From: Algoriphagus resistens
GTDB taxonomy: Bacteria; Bacteroidota; Bacteroidia; Cytophagales; Cyclobacteriaceae
Direction: 5' to 3'
Assembly (NCBI RefSeq): GCF_001442615.1
Contig: NZ_LMXN01000006.1
Span: 248,001 to 312,000 of the forward strand
DNA length: 64,000 bases
In this document: one piece after another, positions 16,849 through 26,631 of the stretch
Layout of the letters: the number at the start of each line of letters is the position of its first letter
How positions within the stretch are numbered: position 1 is the first letter of the stretch
Notes under the pieces: generated by a model
Database searches by the model: none
Told to the model about the DNA's origin: nothing
The model's input: only the letters and a program-made list of their open reading frames with translations
Translations under genes and position numbers: made by a program

Positions 16849-19161
16849 ATGATCCATTTACCTCTTAAAAGATTCCTTGCGTACTTTTGCCTGGGCTTGG
16901 CAATTTTCAGTTGCAACCCGAAGCAAAGTGGTGAAATCCAGCTTTCGGATATCGAGCAGGTGAGCTATAACTTTCATATCCGCCCTATCCTATCAGACAA
17001 ATGCTTTGCGTGCCATGGCCCGGATGCCAACAAACGTGAATCCGACTTGCGCCTGGATACTGAAACCGGCGCATATGCTGCTCTGAAAGAAGATTCGAGC
17101 AAATTTGTGATCAAGCCAGGAAGCATAGAAGAATCTACCGTTTACCATAGAATAACCTCGGAAGATCCGGGAGAGCTTATGCCTCCTCCCGAATCCAACC
17201 TTGCCTTATCTGAATCAGAAATCCAACTGATCAAAAAATGGATTGAGCAAGGTGCTAAATATGAACCCCACTGGGCTTTTGTAAAAGCAGAAAAACCGAA
17301 ATTACCTGAGCAAACGGATTGGACGATCAATGAAATTGACCGGTTTACACTCAAAAAAATGCAGGAGAAAGGGCTCTCTCCCAACCCGGAAGCCAAGGCA
17401 CATGAATTGATCAAGCGCGCAAGCTTAGATCTTACCGGATTACCACCTAGTCCTGAGGTTTTGGATAAGTTCGGGGATTTTTCAGGCGCGTTTTCTTACG
17501 GGGATTTACTTGACGGCCTATTGGATGATCCCGGTTTTGGGGAGAAAATGGCGATTCTCTGGATGGACATTTCCCGCTACTCTGACAGCTATGGTTACCA
17601 GGATGATAATATCCGTACTCAGTGGCCGTACCGCGATTGGGTAATCCATGCTTTCAATGAAAATATGCGGTACGACCAATTTGTGACCTGGCAGCTTGCG
17701 GGAGATCTTTTGCCAGATGCCAATAAAGAACAGATTTTGGCAACCGCTTTCAACAGAAATCACAAATACACGGAAGAAGGTGGGGTAATCGATGAAGAGT
17801 ATAGAATCGAATACGTCCTTGATAAGACAAATACAGTGAGCAAAGGACTTTTGGGAATCACCATGGAATGTGCTCAATGCCATGACCATAAGTATGACCC
17901 GTTCTCCCAGAAAGAGTATTATGAAATGTTCGCCTTTTTCAACAATACCCCAGAAAAGGGATATCAGGGAGATGTGTCCCAATCCAAACCGGCCAAAGCC
18001 CCCATCCTATGGGTAGATCAAGAGGATCTGTCCGGCATTATGAGTTTTATCAACTATTCAGACACCTCCAAATTGAGTATCTCAGTGATGGGGGAACTGG
18101 AGGAGCAGCGGCCGACCTATATCCTGGATCGGGGTGTTTACGATGCTCCCACAGTGGAAGTAGAGCCATCCACGCCTGCTTCTATAATGGAATTTCCGCA
18201 GCGACTGGAAAAGAACCGACTAGGCCTTGCAAAATGGATTACAGCGCGGGAAAACCCACTGACGGCAAGAGTATTTGTAAATCTGATGTGGCAAGAGATT
18301 TTCGGTCAGGGTATAGTCAAATCCGCGGGTGATTTTGGGATGCAGGGCGATCTTCCTACTCATCCTGAACTGTTGGATTGGCTGGCTGTAGACTTTATGG
18401 AGAACGGCTGGGATATCAAGCGGTTGATGAAGCAGATTCTAAGCTCTGCCACCTATAAGCAGTCGGCTGTAATTTCTGACAAACACCTTAAGACCGATCC
18501 GGACAACTTGTATTTGGCAAGGGCTCCCCGACTGCGCCTTCCTGCAGAAAACATCCAGGATCTGGTCTTAGCCAGCAGTGGGCTGCTCGTTAGAAAGCTT
18601 GGTGGGCCGAGTGTAAAACCCTACATGCCAGAAGGACTCTGGGAGGCGGCTACTTCAGGAAGGGGGGTATTGGCAACCTATATTCAGGATAAAGGTGACA
18701 AGCTTTACCGGCGGGGACTATACAATTTCATTAAACTAACAGTCCCTCCTCCCAAGGCTATCATTTTCGATTCCAGCAACCGGGATCGCTGTGAAATAGG
18801 GAGAAGCCGTACCAATACCCCACTTCAGGCATTGGTGATGATGAACGATCCCATGATCTTGGAAGCTTCACGTGTTTTGGCCAGCAAAATGTGGGATGAA
18901 AACAAGGATGAAGAGAAAGCAATCGCTACTTCCTTTAAGCGTATTGTATGCAGAGCTATGAGCGATGAAGAAAAGTCTATCCTACTCTCCTATTACGAAG
19001 ATCAATTAGAAAGATTTAGCAAAAATCCGGCTCAGGTTCTCCCTACCTTACGTGTGGGTGAATTTCCACTGGAAGAAAAAAACATCAATCCGGAAACTGC
19101 AGCGCTCATGCAAGTAATCGTGAGTATTTATAATCTGGAAGAAACCATTACCAAAAGCTGA
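16849..19161 (+). CDS. Planctomycete-type cytochrome c lipoprotein with DUF1549 and DUF1553 domains
   Basis: A 770-residue exported lipoprotein (signal to Cys22, lipobox AIFSC). Domain order is: a PSCyt1 heme domain with CFACHG near residue 60 and LMPPPE; DUF1549 (residues about 150-355), with LTGLPPSPEVLDKF, WMDISRYSDSYGY and a second CxxCH, CAQCHDHKYDPF; and DUF1553 (about 440-730), with RVFVNLMWQEIFGQGIV and NTPLQALVMMNDP. These proteins are abundant in Planctomycetes and marine Bacteroidota near sulfatases and glycan genes, but their reaction is not established. It lies 1 nt from the DUF1501 gene, its constant partner. The usual central LamG-like insert seems absent. Confidence 0.9.
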   Translation: MIHLPLKRFLAYFCLGLAIFSCNPKQSGEIQLSDIEQVSYNFHIRPILSDKCFACHGPDANKRESDLRLDTETGAYAALKEDSSKFVIKPGSIEESTVYHRITSEDPGELMPPPESNLALSESEIQLIKKWIEQGAKYEPHWAFVKAEKPKLPEQTDWTINEIDRFTLKKMQEKGLSPNPEAKAHELIKRASLDLTGLPPSPEVLDKFGDFSGAFSYGDLLDGLLDDPGFGEKMAILWMDISRYSDSYGYQDDNIRTQWPYRDWVIHAFNENMRYDQFVTWQLAGDLLPDANKEQILATAFNRNHKYTEEGGVIDEEYRIEYVLDKTNTVSKGLLGITMECAQCHDHKYDPFSQKEYYEMFAFFNNTPEKGYQGDVSQSKPAKAPILWVDQEDLSGIMSFINYSDTSKLSISVMGELEEQRPTYILDRGVYDAPTVEVEPSTPASIMEFPQRLEKNRLGLAKWITARENPLTARVFVNLMWQEIFGQGIVKSAGDFGMQGDLPTHPELLDWLAVDFMENGWDIKRLMKQILSSATYKQSAVISDKHLKTDPDNLYLARAPRLRLPAENIQDLVLASSGLLVRKLGGPSVKPYMPEGLWEAATSGRGVLATYIQDKGDKLYRRGLYNFIKLTVPPPKAIIFDSSNRDRCEIGRSRTNTPLQALVMMNDPMILEASRVLASKMWDENKDEEKAIATSFKRIVCRAMSDEEKSILLSYYEDQLERFSKNPAQVLPTLRVGEFPLEEKNINPETAALMQVIVSIYNLEETITKS

Positions 19162-19162
19162 T

Positions 19163-20617
19163 ATGGAAAAGGAAATTTTAGAAGAAGGACTGAATCACAA
19201 TCGCAGGAAATTTCTCTCCAGGCTTAGCCTTGGTGTGGGCAGTCTAGCACTGGGATCACTTTTGGTGCCTGATTTATTTTCTGGAAAATCAGAAGCGGAG
19301 GAAGCCATGATGAATGCACTTCCACATTTTGCCCCCAAGGCAAAAAGAGTCATTTATCTTTTTCAGAATGGAGCTCCTAGTCAGTTGGAATCATTTGATT
19401 ATAAACCCCTTCTGAACAAACGAATGGGAGAAGAACTTCCTGAATCTATCCGGGGCACACAGAGACTGACAGGAATGACCGCTGGCCAATCTTCATTTCC
19501 TCTGGTAGGTTCCAATTACAAATTTGATCAGTATGGAGAATCAAGAGCCTGGATATCTGAGGTGTTTCCACATACAGCTGGAATCGTAGATGATATCTGT
19601 ATTGTCAAATCCATGCATACCGATGCCATCAACCATGACCCTGCGCTGACTTTCTTCCAGACAGGGGCCCAGGTAGGAAACCGTCCCAGCATGGGCTCCT
19701 GGCTCAGCTATGGATTGGGAAGTGAAAACAGTAATCTTCCGGCATTTTCGGTTTTACTGAGCCGGGGACGTGGAAATGGGCAGGGAGTTTACTCGAAACT
19801 ATGGAGCAACGGTTTCCTGGATGCCACTCATCAAGGTGTTCAGTTTTCTAATTCAGAAGATCCCGTTCTATATCTAAAAGATCCAGAATCTATGAGCCGC
19901 CCGGAAAGACGCAAGATGATAGATCAGATTGCTGCGATGAATGAGTTGAGCATGAAGCAGTTCAACGATCCGGAGATCACCGCCAAAGTAAAACAATATG
20001 AAATGGCCTATCGCATGCAAACCGCTGTACCGGAGATGACCGATGTTTCCAAAGAGCCTGAGAGTATCATCAAACTATATGGGCCAGATTGTCTGGTTCC
20101 AGGTACCTATGCTGCCAACTGCCTATTGGCAAGAAAACTCTCAGAAAGTGGTGTTCGCTTTGTCCAACTTTACCATCAAGGCTGGGATCAACATGGCAAC
20201 TTACCAAATGAAATGCGGCTTCAGGCAGAAGATGTGGATCAGGCCTCGGCAGCATTGATTACGGACCTGAAGCAACGAGGCTTGCTGGACGAGACTTTGG
20301 TCATCTGGGGAGGAGAATTTGGAAGAACAAATTACTGTCAAGGGAAAATCTTAGTGGACAACTATGGGCGGGATCATCATCCACGTGCATTCTCAATCTG
20401 GATGGCAGGTGGCGGAGTAAAGTCGGGAATGGTATACGGTGAGACTGATGAATTTGGATATAACATCACCGAAAACCCTGTACATGTGCACGATTTTCAA
20501 GCCACAGTCCTGCACCTGATGGGAATTGACCATGAACGGATGACCTACAAGCACTTGGGCAGGAGATATCGCTTAACAGATGTCTCTGGTAAAGTAGTTA
20601 AAGATTTAATTGCTTAA
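19163..20617 (+). CDS. DUF1501 family protein with Tat-type signal
   Basis: A 484-residue protein with a twin-arginine-like signal (HNRRKFLSRLSLGVGSLALGS), so probably exported folded. DUF1501 is related to alkaline-phosphatase/sulfatase-fold proteins. Family text here includes FQNGAPSQLESFDYKP, SMHTDAINHDPALTFFQTG and WGGEFGRTNY, then HHPRAFSIWMAGGG, with several His/Asp residues that could bind metal. It pairs with the DUF1553 cytochrome upstream (1-nt gap) and the membrane cytochrome downstream. The enzymatic activity is not known. Confidence 0.9.
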   Translation: MEKEILEEGLNHNRRKFLSRLSLGVGSLALGSLLVPDLFSGKSEAEEAMMNALPHFAPKAKRVIYLFQNGAPSQLESFDYKPLLNKRMGEELPESIRGTQRLTGMTAGQSSFPLVGSNYKFDQYGESRAWISEVFPHTAGIVDDICIVKSMHTDAINHDPALTFFQTGAQVGNRPSMGSWLSYGLGSENSNLPAFSVLLSRGRGNGQGVYSKLWSNGFLDATHQGVQFSNSEDPVLYLKDPESMSRPERRKMIDQIAAMNELSMKQFNDPEITAKVKQYEMAYRMQTAVPEMTDVSKEPESIIKLYGPDCLVPGTYAANCLLARKLSESGVRFVQLYHQGWDQHGNLPNEMRLQAEDVDQASAALITDLKQRGLLDETLVIWGGEFGRTNYCQGKILVDNYGRDHHPRAFSIWMAGGGVKSGMVYGETDEFGYNITENPVHVHDFQATVLHLMGIDHERMTYKHLGRRYRLTDVSGKVVKDLIA

Positions 20618-20624
20618 CATCCCT

Positions 20625-22754
20625 ATGCTTAAGATTTCCTCGATTAGATCCTTTCTGGAAAGCACACTGTTTTTCTGGGTAGGTCTTACACTCATTATCA
20701 CACTTGCAGGAGATTCCCTGGTCTTGCCAGATTGGTTGCAAGTAATAGGCAGAAGCCATCCCATACTTTTGCACTTTCCTATCGTATTGCTCTTGATGGG
20801 TTTGCTGTTCTTCTGGATTCCAGGGATTGACAAAAAATCTGAGATCAGAGAAATAGGAGAAATCAGTTTTCTGGCAGGTTGCAATTTTGCAGGAATAACC
20901 GTCCTGGCAGGGCTGATTCTTGCTCAGGAAGAGTATGCCGGTGAAATTCTGACCTGGCATAAATGGGGAGGTTTAGTGGTTTTCGCAGGCTGTATTCTCC
21001 TTTATTTTTTTAGGTCCCTTAACCCAAATTTCATTCGTTTATGCAGTGTGGCACTAGCACTGGCTATTATAGCCACTGGGCATTGGGGAGCTGGCTTGAC
21101 GCATGGAGAAGATTTCCTCCTGGCTCCTATTCAATCAGATAACATGGAAATAATCCCATTAGCCGAAGCCGAGATTTTTGACGACGTGGTCCAACCTATT
21201 TTGCAGGCCAAATGCATCAGCTGTCATAAGGAAGGGAAAATAAAGGGGGAACTGAGAATGGATTACCTCGAAGGCTTGCAGAAAGGAGGGAAATCGGGGC
21301 CCTTTGTCGTTGCCGGGGATTTCGAGAAGTCACTCCTCACCCAGCGAATCAATCTTCCTGAGGATGACAAGAAACATATGCCTCCAAAAAACAAGGCCCA
21401 ATTGACGGACGAGGAACTTTTGATCCTAAATGAATGGGTTGCCTCGGGAGCGAGTTTTGATCAAAAACTGGTAACTCTTCCTGCAAAAAATGAATTATAC
21501 CAATTGGCATCGGTGAAGTTTGAAGGGAACAAAATCTATTCCTTTAAGTCGGCCGACGCAGAGGCTATTGCAAAATTAAACACGTCATTTCGATCTGTTC
21601 AGGCACTTTTCCCGGAGTCTCCCGCTTTGGATGTCTCTTACTTTGGTATCTCAGCCTTCCAGCCAAATTCACTAGCTGACCTGCAAACTATAAAAAATCA
21701 AATTGTCCGTTTTAGTATGGATAAAATGCCATTGGCAGGTATTGACCTTAGTTTCTTACGGGATTTTGCTCATCTGGAAGAACTCCATTTGAATTTTGCT
21801 GATTTGGATTCAGATCAGTTAAAAGTCATTTCTGGATTGGACAAACTTGAAATTCTTTCCCTATCGGGAAACCCTCTCAATGAAGCCTCCTTAGAAAATC
21901 TCGCTAAAATGAATTCATTGAAAAAACTTTATTTATGGCAAACGGGATTAAGCCAACAAGATCAGATGCGTATTATCAACGCGCTTCCTACCACTGAAAT
22001 AGAATTTGGTTTTGACGGGAAAGGAATAATCTACGAACTGAACAGTCCGGTCATCACCCAGAAAACTTCCATTTACCAAGATAGCCTGGAGCTTAAAGTT
22101 ACCCACCCAATAAAGACCGCTGAAATCCGCTATACCTTAGACGGTACAGAGCCGGACAGCATCTCAAGCCCTGTTTTTACAGCGCCGATTTTCGTGAAGA
22201 ATACTGGCAAATTAATTGCAAAAGCATATGCTAAAGACTGGATAGGTTCAAAAACAACCGAAGCAATTTTTATACATTCGGGGATTAGTCCATCTGGATT
22301 CTCTCTTCTCTCTGAGCCTAATTCGAAATACAGGGCTTCTGGAGCAGCGACACTTTTTGATCTGCAAAAAGCTGAAGCTTCCAATCATGGTCAAAAATGG
22401 CTCGGGTTTCAGGATGCCCCAATGGAACTGGAGGTAAGCTTTGATGGAGAATCCAATCCAAAGGAAATATCTCTCAGTCTCCTTTATAATGAAGCCGCAC
22501 ATATTTTCCCTCCTGCTAAAGTTGTTATCCAGGGGTTGGAGAATGGAAAATGGAAAGTACTTGCAAGCCAAACACCTACAGTAACTGCAAAGCCATTGCC
22601 TGCCAGGTCTGAATTGCTAAACCTTGAGCTGGAAAGCACTGGCTATGAGAAGCTGAAAGTTACACTTACACCCTTGCCACATTTACCAAAATGGCATCCC
22701 AATGCAGGAAGTAAAGGTTGGGCCTTCGTGGATGAAGTGATCTTTAATGAGTAA
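20625..22754 (+). CDS. Membrane-anchored cytochrome c domain protein with LRR-like and chitobiase-like regions
   Basis: A 709-residue mosaic. First come about four membrane helices (RSHPILLHFPIVLLLMGLLF and on), then a PSCyt1 heme domain with CISCHKEG and HMPPKNKAQLTDEEL. A leucine-rich stretch follows (LEELHLNFADLDSDQLKVI, LEILSLSGNPLNEASLENL), then a chitobiase/FN3-associated module (AEIRYTLDGTEPDSISSPVF). It ends in a discoidin-like beta domain, with GWAFVDEVIF at the C-terminus. A TTG at 20610 would overlap the previous gene, so ATG 20625 is chosen. The heme plus carbohydrate-binding-like parts suggest electron transfer at the cell surface linked to glycan use (inference). Confidence 0.85.
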   Translation: MLKISSIRSFLESTLFFWVGLTLIITLAGDSLVLPDWLQVIGRSHPILLHFPIVLLLMGLLFFWIPGIDKKSEIREIGEISFLAGCNFAGITVLAGLILAQEEYAGEILTWHKWGGLVVFAGCILLYFFRSLNPNFIRLCSVALALAIIATGHWGAGLTHGEDFLLAPIQSDNMEIIPLAEAEIFDDVVQPILQAKCISCHKEGKIKGELRMDYLEGLQKGGKSGPFVVAGDFEKSLLTQRINLPEDDKKHMPPKNKAQLTDEELLILNEWVASGASFDQKLVTLPAKNELYQLASVKFEGNKIYSFKSADAEAIAKLNTSFRSVQALFPESPALDVSYFGISAFQPNSLADLQTIKNQIVRFSMDKMPLAGIDLSFLRDFAHLEELHLNFADLDSDQLKVISGLDKLEILSLSGNPLNEASLENLAKMNSLKKLYLWQTGLSQQDQMRIINALPTTEIEFGFDGKGIIYELNSPVITQKTSIYQDSLELKVTHPIKTAEIRYTLDGTEPDSISSPVFTAPIFVKNTGKLIAKAYAKDWIGSKTTEAIFIHSGISPSGFSLLSEPNSKYRASGAATLFDLQKAEASNHGQKWLGFQDAPMELEVSFDGESNPKEISLSLLYNEAAHIFPPAKVVIQGLENGKWKVLASQTPTVTAKPLPARSELLNLELESTGYEKLKVTLTPLPHLPKWHPNAGSKGWAFVDEVIFNE

Positions 22755-22763
22755 AACGAACAC

Positions 22764-23648
22764 TCAGCTCCCCTCCTTGCTGAGTATCTCCTTATACTTC
22801 TCAATGTGCTGTTTTACATGCTCATCAAGTTGCGGTTCATGGATATCTTTGATCTGATGCATTTTTTCTAAAATTGCTTTGGCCACCAAAACACGGGCTG
22901 CTTCCTTGTTGTCTGAAGGAATAATGTACCAAGGTGCGTGCGGTTTGGAAGTTTTGTTGATAGCTTCTTCATAGTACTTCTGGTAATCATCCCACAGCTC
23001 ACGTTCTTTAAGGTCACCGGGAGAAAACTTCCAGTTATGCTTCGCTTTATTCAATCGTCTCAACAAGCGCTGACGTTGCTCTTCTTTACCCAGGTGGAGA
23101 AAAAACTTCAAAATCACCGTACCGTTTTCACTGATTTGCTTCTCAAAGTTATTGATCTGCTCAAAACGTTTTTCCCAAAATTCTTCTGTGATATCCTCTT
23201 CTGAATTTATTCCAGGGATATTTTCACCCAAAATATAGGAGGGATGTACCCGTGTGACAAGAACATTTTCATAGTGTGTGCGATTGAATACCCCATATTT
23301 TCCACGCTGGGGAAGTGCAATGATATGCCTCCAGAGGAAATCGTGCTGAAGCTCAAGTGTAGAAGGCGTTTTGAAGCTATGCACCACTACCCCACGTGGG
23401 TTAAATTCTTTGAAAACCTCCCTGATCAAACTATCCTTTCCTGCCGTATCCATTCCCTGAAGACAGATTAGCACTGAATATTTATTGTGCGCATACATAA
23501 TATCCTGATGTTCACTCAGTTTCTCCCTCAACTTATTCAATTCTTTCTCTTTCTTTTTTTCTGAAGCTTCCAGGTCTATCGCTGTAGGAATAGCTTTGAG
23601 AGAAATAGAATTGGTCACTTTGAAATCATCTATAGAAATATTTTTCAC
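22764..23648 (-). CDS. Polyphosphate kinase 2 family protein (PPK2)
   Basis: A 294-residue cytoplasmic phosphotransferase that uses polyphosphate to phosphorylate nucleotides. The Walker A loop GMDTAGKDS is at 65-73. The lid and Walker B region read FNRTHYENVLVTRVHPSY, and EQINNFEKQISENGTVILKFFLHL and NWKFSPGDLKERELW follow. The pattern is very close to the class III PPK2 known from Cytophaga hutchinsonii, which makes ADP and ATP from AMP (recalled, not aligned). It is convergent with the cytochrome operon, and a weak hairpin covers its last codons. Confidence 0.92.
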   Translation of the reverse strand: MKNISIDDFKVTNSISLKAIPTAIDLEASEKKKEKELNKLREKLSEHQDIMYAHNKYSVLICLQGMDTAGKDSLIREVFKEFNPRGVVVHSFKTPSTLELQHDFLWRHIIALPQRGKYGVFNRTHYENVLVTRVHPSYILGENIPGINSEEDITEEFWEKRFEQINNFEKQISENGTVILKFFLHLGKEEQRQRLLRRLNKAKHNWKFSPGDLKERELWDDYQKYYEEAINKTSKPHAPWYIIPSDNKEAARVLVAKAILEKMHQIKDIHEPQLDEHVKQHIEKYKEILSKEGS

Positions 23649-23767
23649 GCGGTTTGGGATTTTTTGTGTGGATAAAAAGTATGTTTTTAAGTATCTAACA
23701 AGATAATATTTTATCTTAACCCAATAGAAAAACCCAATCTTTTATTACTCTTTCCCCAACTTTAAAA

Positions 23768-24889
23768 ATGACTCAAAATTCTATTTCTCCAGGTATAAGC
23801 AATAGATACCTGGCCCTTGACGTATTGCGTGGCTTGACAGTTGCATTTATGGTTGTAGTCAATACCGCCGGAGATTGGAGTAACTTGTTTGCTCCTTTAG
23901 CACATGCTAAATGGCATGGCTTCACTCCTACAGATCTTGTTTTTCCCACGTTCCTTTTTGTAGTCGGTAATGCCATGAGTTTCTCTATGAAAAAACTTCA
24001 GCAAATGAATGCAGGAGAGTTTTTCAAAAAAGTAGGAAAAAGAACAGTTTTGATCTTTCTGATCGGCTGGCTCCTAAGTGCATTTCCATTCTATGATGTG
24101 GCAAGCATTACCGAAGTAAGACTCTTCGGGGTATTACAGCGAATCGCACTTTGCTACTTTTTCGCCTCTATTGTTCTTTATTATGGCGGGATAAAATTAG
24201 GGTGGATAGTTAGCGCTCTGTTACTCTTAGGCTATTGGGCCATCATGTATTTCTTTGGAGATGCCGGGGACCCCTACGGCCTCACTGGAAATGCTGCTAT
24301 CAAACTTGATCTTGCGCTCATTGGACCGGAAAGAATGTACGGAGGCGAAGGGATTCCATTTGACCCTGAAGGGATTTTAAGCACCTTACCAGCCATCGTC
24401 AATGTAATAGCTGGTTATCTGGCAGGAAAAATGATCCAGAAAGTAGGCAATAATATGAGTGCAGTGAAAAAATTAGTGGCAGTTGGGTTGGTATTGATCA
24501 TTGTGAGTTATGCCTGGGATACCTTATTCCCCATAAACAAAAAAATATGGACGAGTTCGTATGTTTTGCTTACTACCGGTATTGATCTGTTGTTACTCGC
24601 CCTACTTGTAGGAGTAATTGAAATCAAAAACTGGAAAGGATGGACGTATTTCTTCGAAGTTTTCGGAAGAAACCCGCTCATTCTTTATGTGTTAGCTGGT
24701 TTGCTGGTAACTGTATTATCACTTATACCAGTGGGCGAGACTACGCTCAAAGGCTTTATTTATACCAATTTCTTTACCAGCTGGCTGGCACCCAAAACAG
24801 CCTCATTCTTATTTGCATTTAGCTATATGCTCGTCATCTGGCTGATTGGTCTCTGGATGGATAAAAGAAAAATATACATCAAAGTGTAA
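23768..24889 (+). CDS. DUF5009 / heparan-alpha-glucosaminide N-acetyltransferase-like membrane protein
   Basis: A 373-residue membrane protein with about ten helices. The opening RYLALDVLRGLTVAFMVVVN, then FTPTDLVFPTFLFVVGNAMSFSM, is the hallmark of the DUF5009/DUF1624 group. This group is related to lysosomal HGSNAT, which acetylates terminal glucosamine across a membrane. LLSAFPFYD, RLFGVLQRIALCYF and FEVFGRNPLILYVLAG are further family segments. In Bacteroidota such genes often sit in amino-sugar or glycan loci, but none is obvious here. A 19-bp inverted repeat lies just past the stop. Confidence 0.87.
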   Translation: MTQNSISPGISNRYLALDVLRGLTVAFMVVVNTAGDWSNLFAPLAHAKWHGFTPTDLVFPTFLFVVGNAMSFSMKKLQQMNAGEFFKKVGKRTVLIFLIGWLLSAFPFYDVASITEVRLFGVLQRIALCYFFASIVLYYGGIKLGWIVSALLLLGYWAIMYFFGDAGDPYGLTGNAAIKLDLALIGPERMYGGEGIPFDPEGILSTLPAIVNVIAGYLAGKMIQKVGNNMSAVKKLVAVGLVLIIVSYAWDTLFPINKKIWTSSYVLLTTGIDLLLLALLVGVIEIKNWKGWTYFFEVFGRNPLILYVLAGLLVTVLSLIPVGETTLKGFIYTNFFTSWLAPKTASFLFAFSYMLVIWLIGLWMDKRKIYIKV

Positions 24890-24920
24890 ATACAATGATT
24901 TGTTAACCAGATATATAGCC

Positions 24921-24969
24921 ATAAAAATGTAACTTAAGGCTGATTTTTAACCTTAAGTTACATTTTTAT
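24921..24969. repeat. 19-bp perfect inverted repeat reaching into a start codon
   Basis: The arms ataaaaatgtaacttaagg (24921-24939) and ccttaagttacatttttat (24951-24969) pair perfectly around an 11-nt loop. The last two bases of the right arm are the A and T of the ATG at 24968. It may end the upstream transcript, since five T residues are in the stem base. It may also hide the start codon of the downstream gene. Confidence 0.85.
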
Positions 24970-25969
24970 GAAACTAAGAATCGGAGTTTACAATGTAGAG
25001 TGGATGCGTGATCTTTTTGATACAGAAGGAAATCCCAAAACCACTGGTAAAGAACTCACTAGAAGCCAGCAGCTCGCCGAGGTGATAAAGGAGATGAATC
25101 CGGACTTTCTAGGAATTGTAGAAGGTCCAAACACCTTGGCGGACGGATCAAAAACTGCCTCTGGGCAGATGGAAATCTGGACTCAAACCTTCATTCCAGG
25201 TTCGAACTACAAAGGAGTACATGGGTTTCCGTCTGCCGGCCAGCAGGAATTATGCGCCATTTACAATCCAGATAAAATCAATGTACTCTTTACCCCGGAA
25301 ACCAAAACCGGGAAGCGGTTTGACGAACCCTTCCTTCAAGACACGACAAACCGCCTGATTAAAGAGCAATACCGACACTATAGGCCACCCCTTGAATTGA
25401 GTATTTTGGGACTTGATGATTCATTTATCACCAGGGTAATTATTGCCCATACGAAGTCAAAGGGTATTTTCGACATGGTGGACTATGCTAGATTTGAGCA
25501 AATATCTGCCCGTGACCGATTAAAGTTATTTGCAGAATGCATGTCAATCCGCGAGCGTTGCGATGAATACCTGGAAAAGGGTCAGCAAGTCATGGTGATG
25601 GGAGATATCAACGATGGGTTTGAGCTGGATTTCTACGAAAATAAATTCTCGAAAAGCGCTGTGGAAATCCTGTTGGGTGACCTCTGGAAACCTGAGTTTG
25701 TGTTGAAATCGGTTTTGCCCAAACCAAAACTAAACAGCTACGGCTACACGCCCAATTCCAGCAAATACAAAGATAGAATCACAGGCGATCAAATTAATGT
25801 CCTGATAGATCATATACTTGCAAGCCAAGGAGTAAACGTGGTGCAAGGAGCTGTTTGGAATCCCTATTTAGAAAAGGATGATACCAAAATCCAAGCTGTA
25901 GCCGACTCACTTAAAAAAGGGTCGGACCATTTTCCTATTCTTTGCGAAATAGCTATAACTAACCCCTGA
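24968..25969 (+). CDS. Endonuclease/exonuclease/phosphatase family protein
   Basis: A 333-residue member of the DNase I-like EEP superfamily. It shows KLRIGVYNVEWMRDLF at the start, then PDFLGIVEG (catalytic Glu region), VMGDINDGFE (Asp-Asn pair) and GSDHFPILCEI (catalytic His) at the end. No signal peptide is seen, so it is probably cytoplasmic. The substrate could be DNA, a phosphoester or a lipid headgroup. The conserved N-terminal strand starts at once, so ATG 24968 must be right even though it lies at the base of a 19-bp hairpin. A DUF4287 gene follows after 6 nt. Confidence 0.87.
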   Translation: MKLRIGVYNVEWMRDLFDTEGNPKTTGKELTRSQQLAEVIKEMNPDFLGIVEGPNTLADGSKTASGQMEIWTQTFIPGSNYKGVHGFPSAGQQELCAIYNPDKINVLFTPETKTGKRFDEPFLQDTTNRLIKEQYRHYRPPLELSILGLDDSFITRVIIAHTKSKGIFDMVDYARFEQISARDRLKLFAECMSIRERCDEYLEKGQQVMVMGDINDGFELDFYENKFSKSAVEILLGDLWKPEFVLKSVLPKPKLNSYGYTPNSSKYKDRITGDQINVLIDHILASQGVNVVQGAVWNPYLEKDDTKIQAVADSLKKGSDHFPILCEIAITNP

Positions 25970-25975
25970 TAAACC

Positions 25976-26530
25976 ATGGATCAAACCGAACAAACAATGA
26001 TTGACAATCTTGGCGAAGATACAGGTAAAAGCCTGGACCTATGGATTGGGATCGTTCAGAAAGAAAATTTCAAAAAGCATGGCGAAATCGTCAAATTTCT
26101 GAAAAATGAACATTCTTTTACGCATGGTTATGCCAATCTGATCGTTCATAAAGCGTTAAAATCTGATGCAGGATCCAGTTCAAATCCAGATGAACTGATT
26201 GAAAAGCAATATAAGGGCAAGGAGCATTTTTTGCAGATTTACGAAACGCTACGTTCCAAGATCAAGGCATTTGGCGAGGACGTGGAATTTGCACCCAAGA
26301 ATTCGTACGTAAGTGTGAGACGCAAAAAACAATTTGCGATGTTAATTCCCGCTACCAAATCCAGATTCGAAATCGGAATTAACCTAAAGGGCCATCCTGC
26401 TGAAGGTGTATTGGAAATCGACACAAAAACCAATGGCATGTGCAGTCATAAGATTAACCTGAAAGATGAAAATGACATTTCTCCGGAAGTGATCAATTAT
26501 ATCAAGGACGCATATGAAGCCGCAGGATAG
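25976..26530 (+). CDS. DUF4287 and DUF5655 domain protein
   Basis: A 184-residue soluble protein. Residues 1-60 (TGKSLDLWIGIVQKENFKKH, then LKNEHSFTHGYANLIVHKAL) are a DUF4287 helical domain. Residues about 82-180 (KGKEHFLQIYETLRSKIKAFG, then FAPKNSYVSVRRKKQFAMLIP) match DUF5655. The latter is found in proteins related to nucleic-acid transactions, but its function is not known. It is likely cotranscribed with the nuclease/phosphatase gene just upstream. Confidence 0.82.
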   Translation: MDQTEQTMIDNLGEDTGKSLDLWIGIVQKENFKKHGEIVKFLKNEHSFTHGYANLIVHKALKSDAGSSSNPDELIEKQYKGKEHFLQIYETLRSKIKAFGEDVEFAPKNSYVSVRRKKQFAMLIPATKSRFEIGINLKGHPAEGVLEIDTKTNGMCSHKINLKDENDISPEVINYIKDAYEAAG

Positions 26531-26631
26531 CTAATACCACTCACAAAATAGGATCACTTTTGGTCAATTAGTGAAGTGTTTCTAAGGCATTTTAGGGATA
26601 TCTTGATTTTCAAAGTTACACTTCCTGTTCT

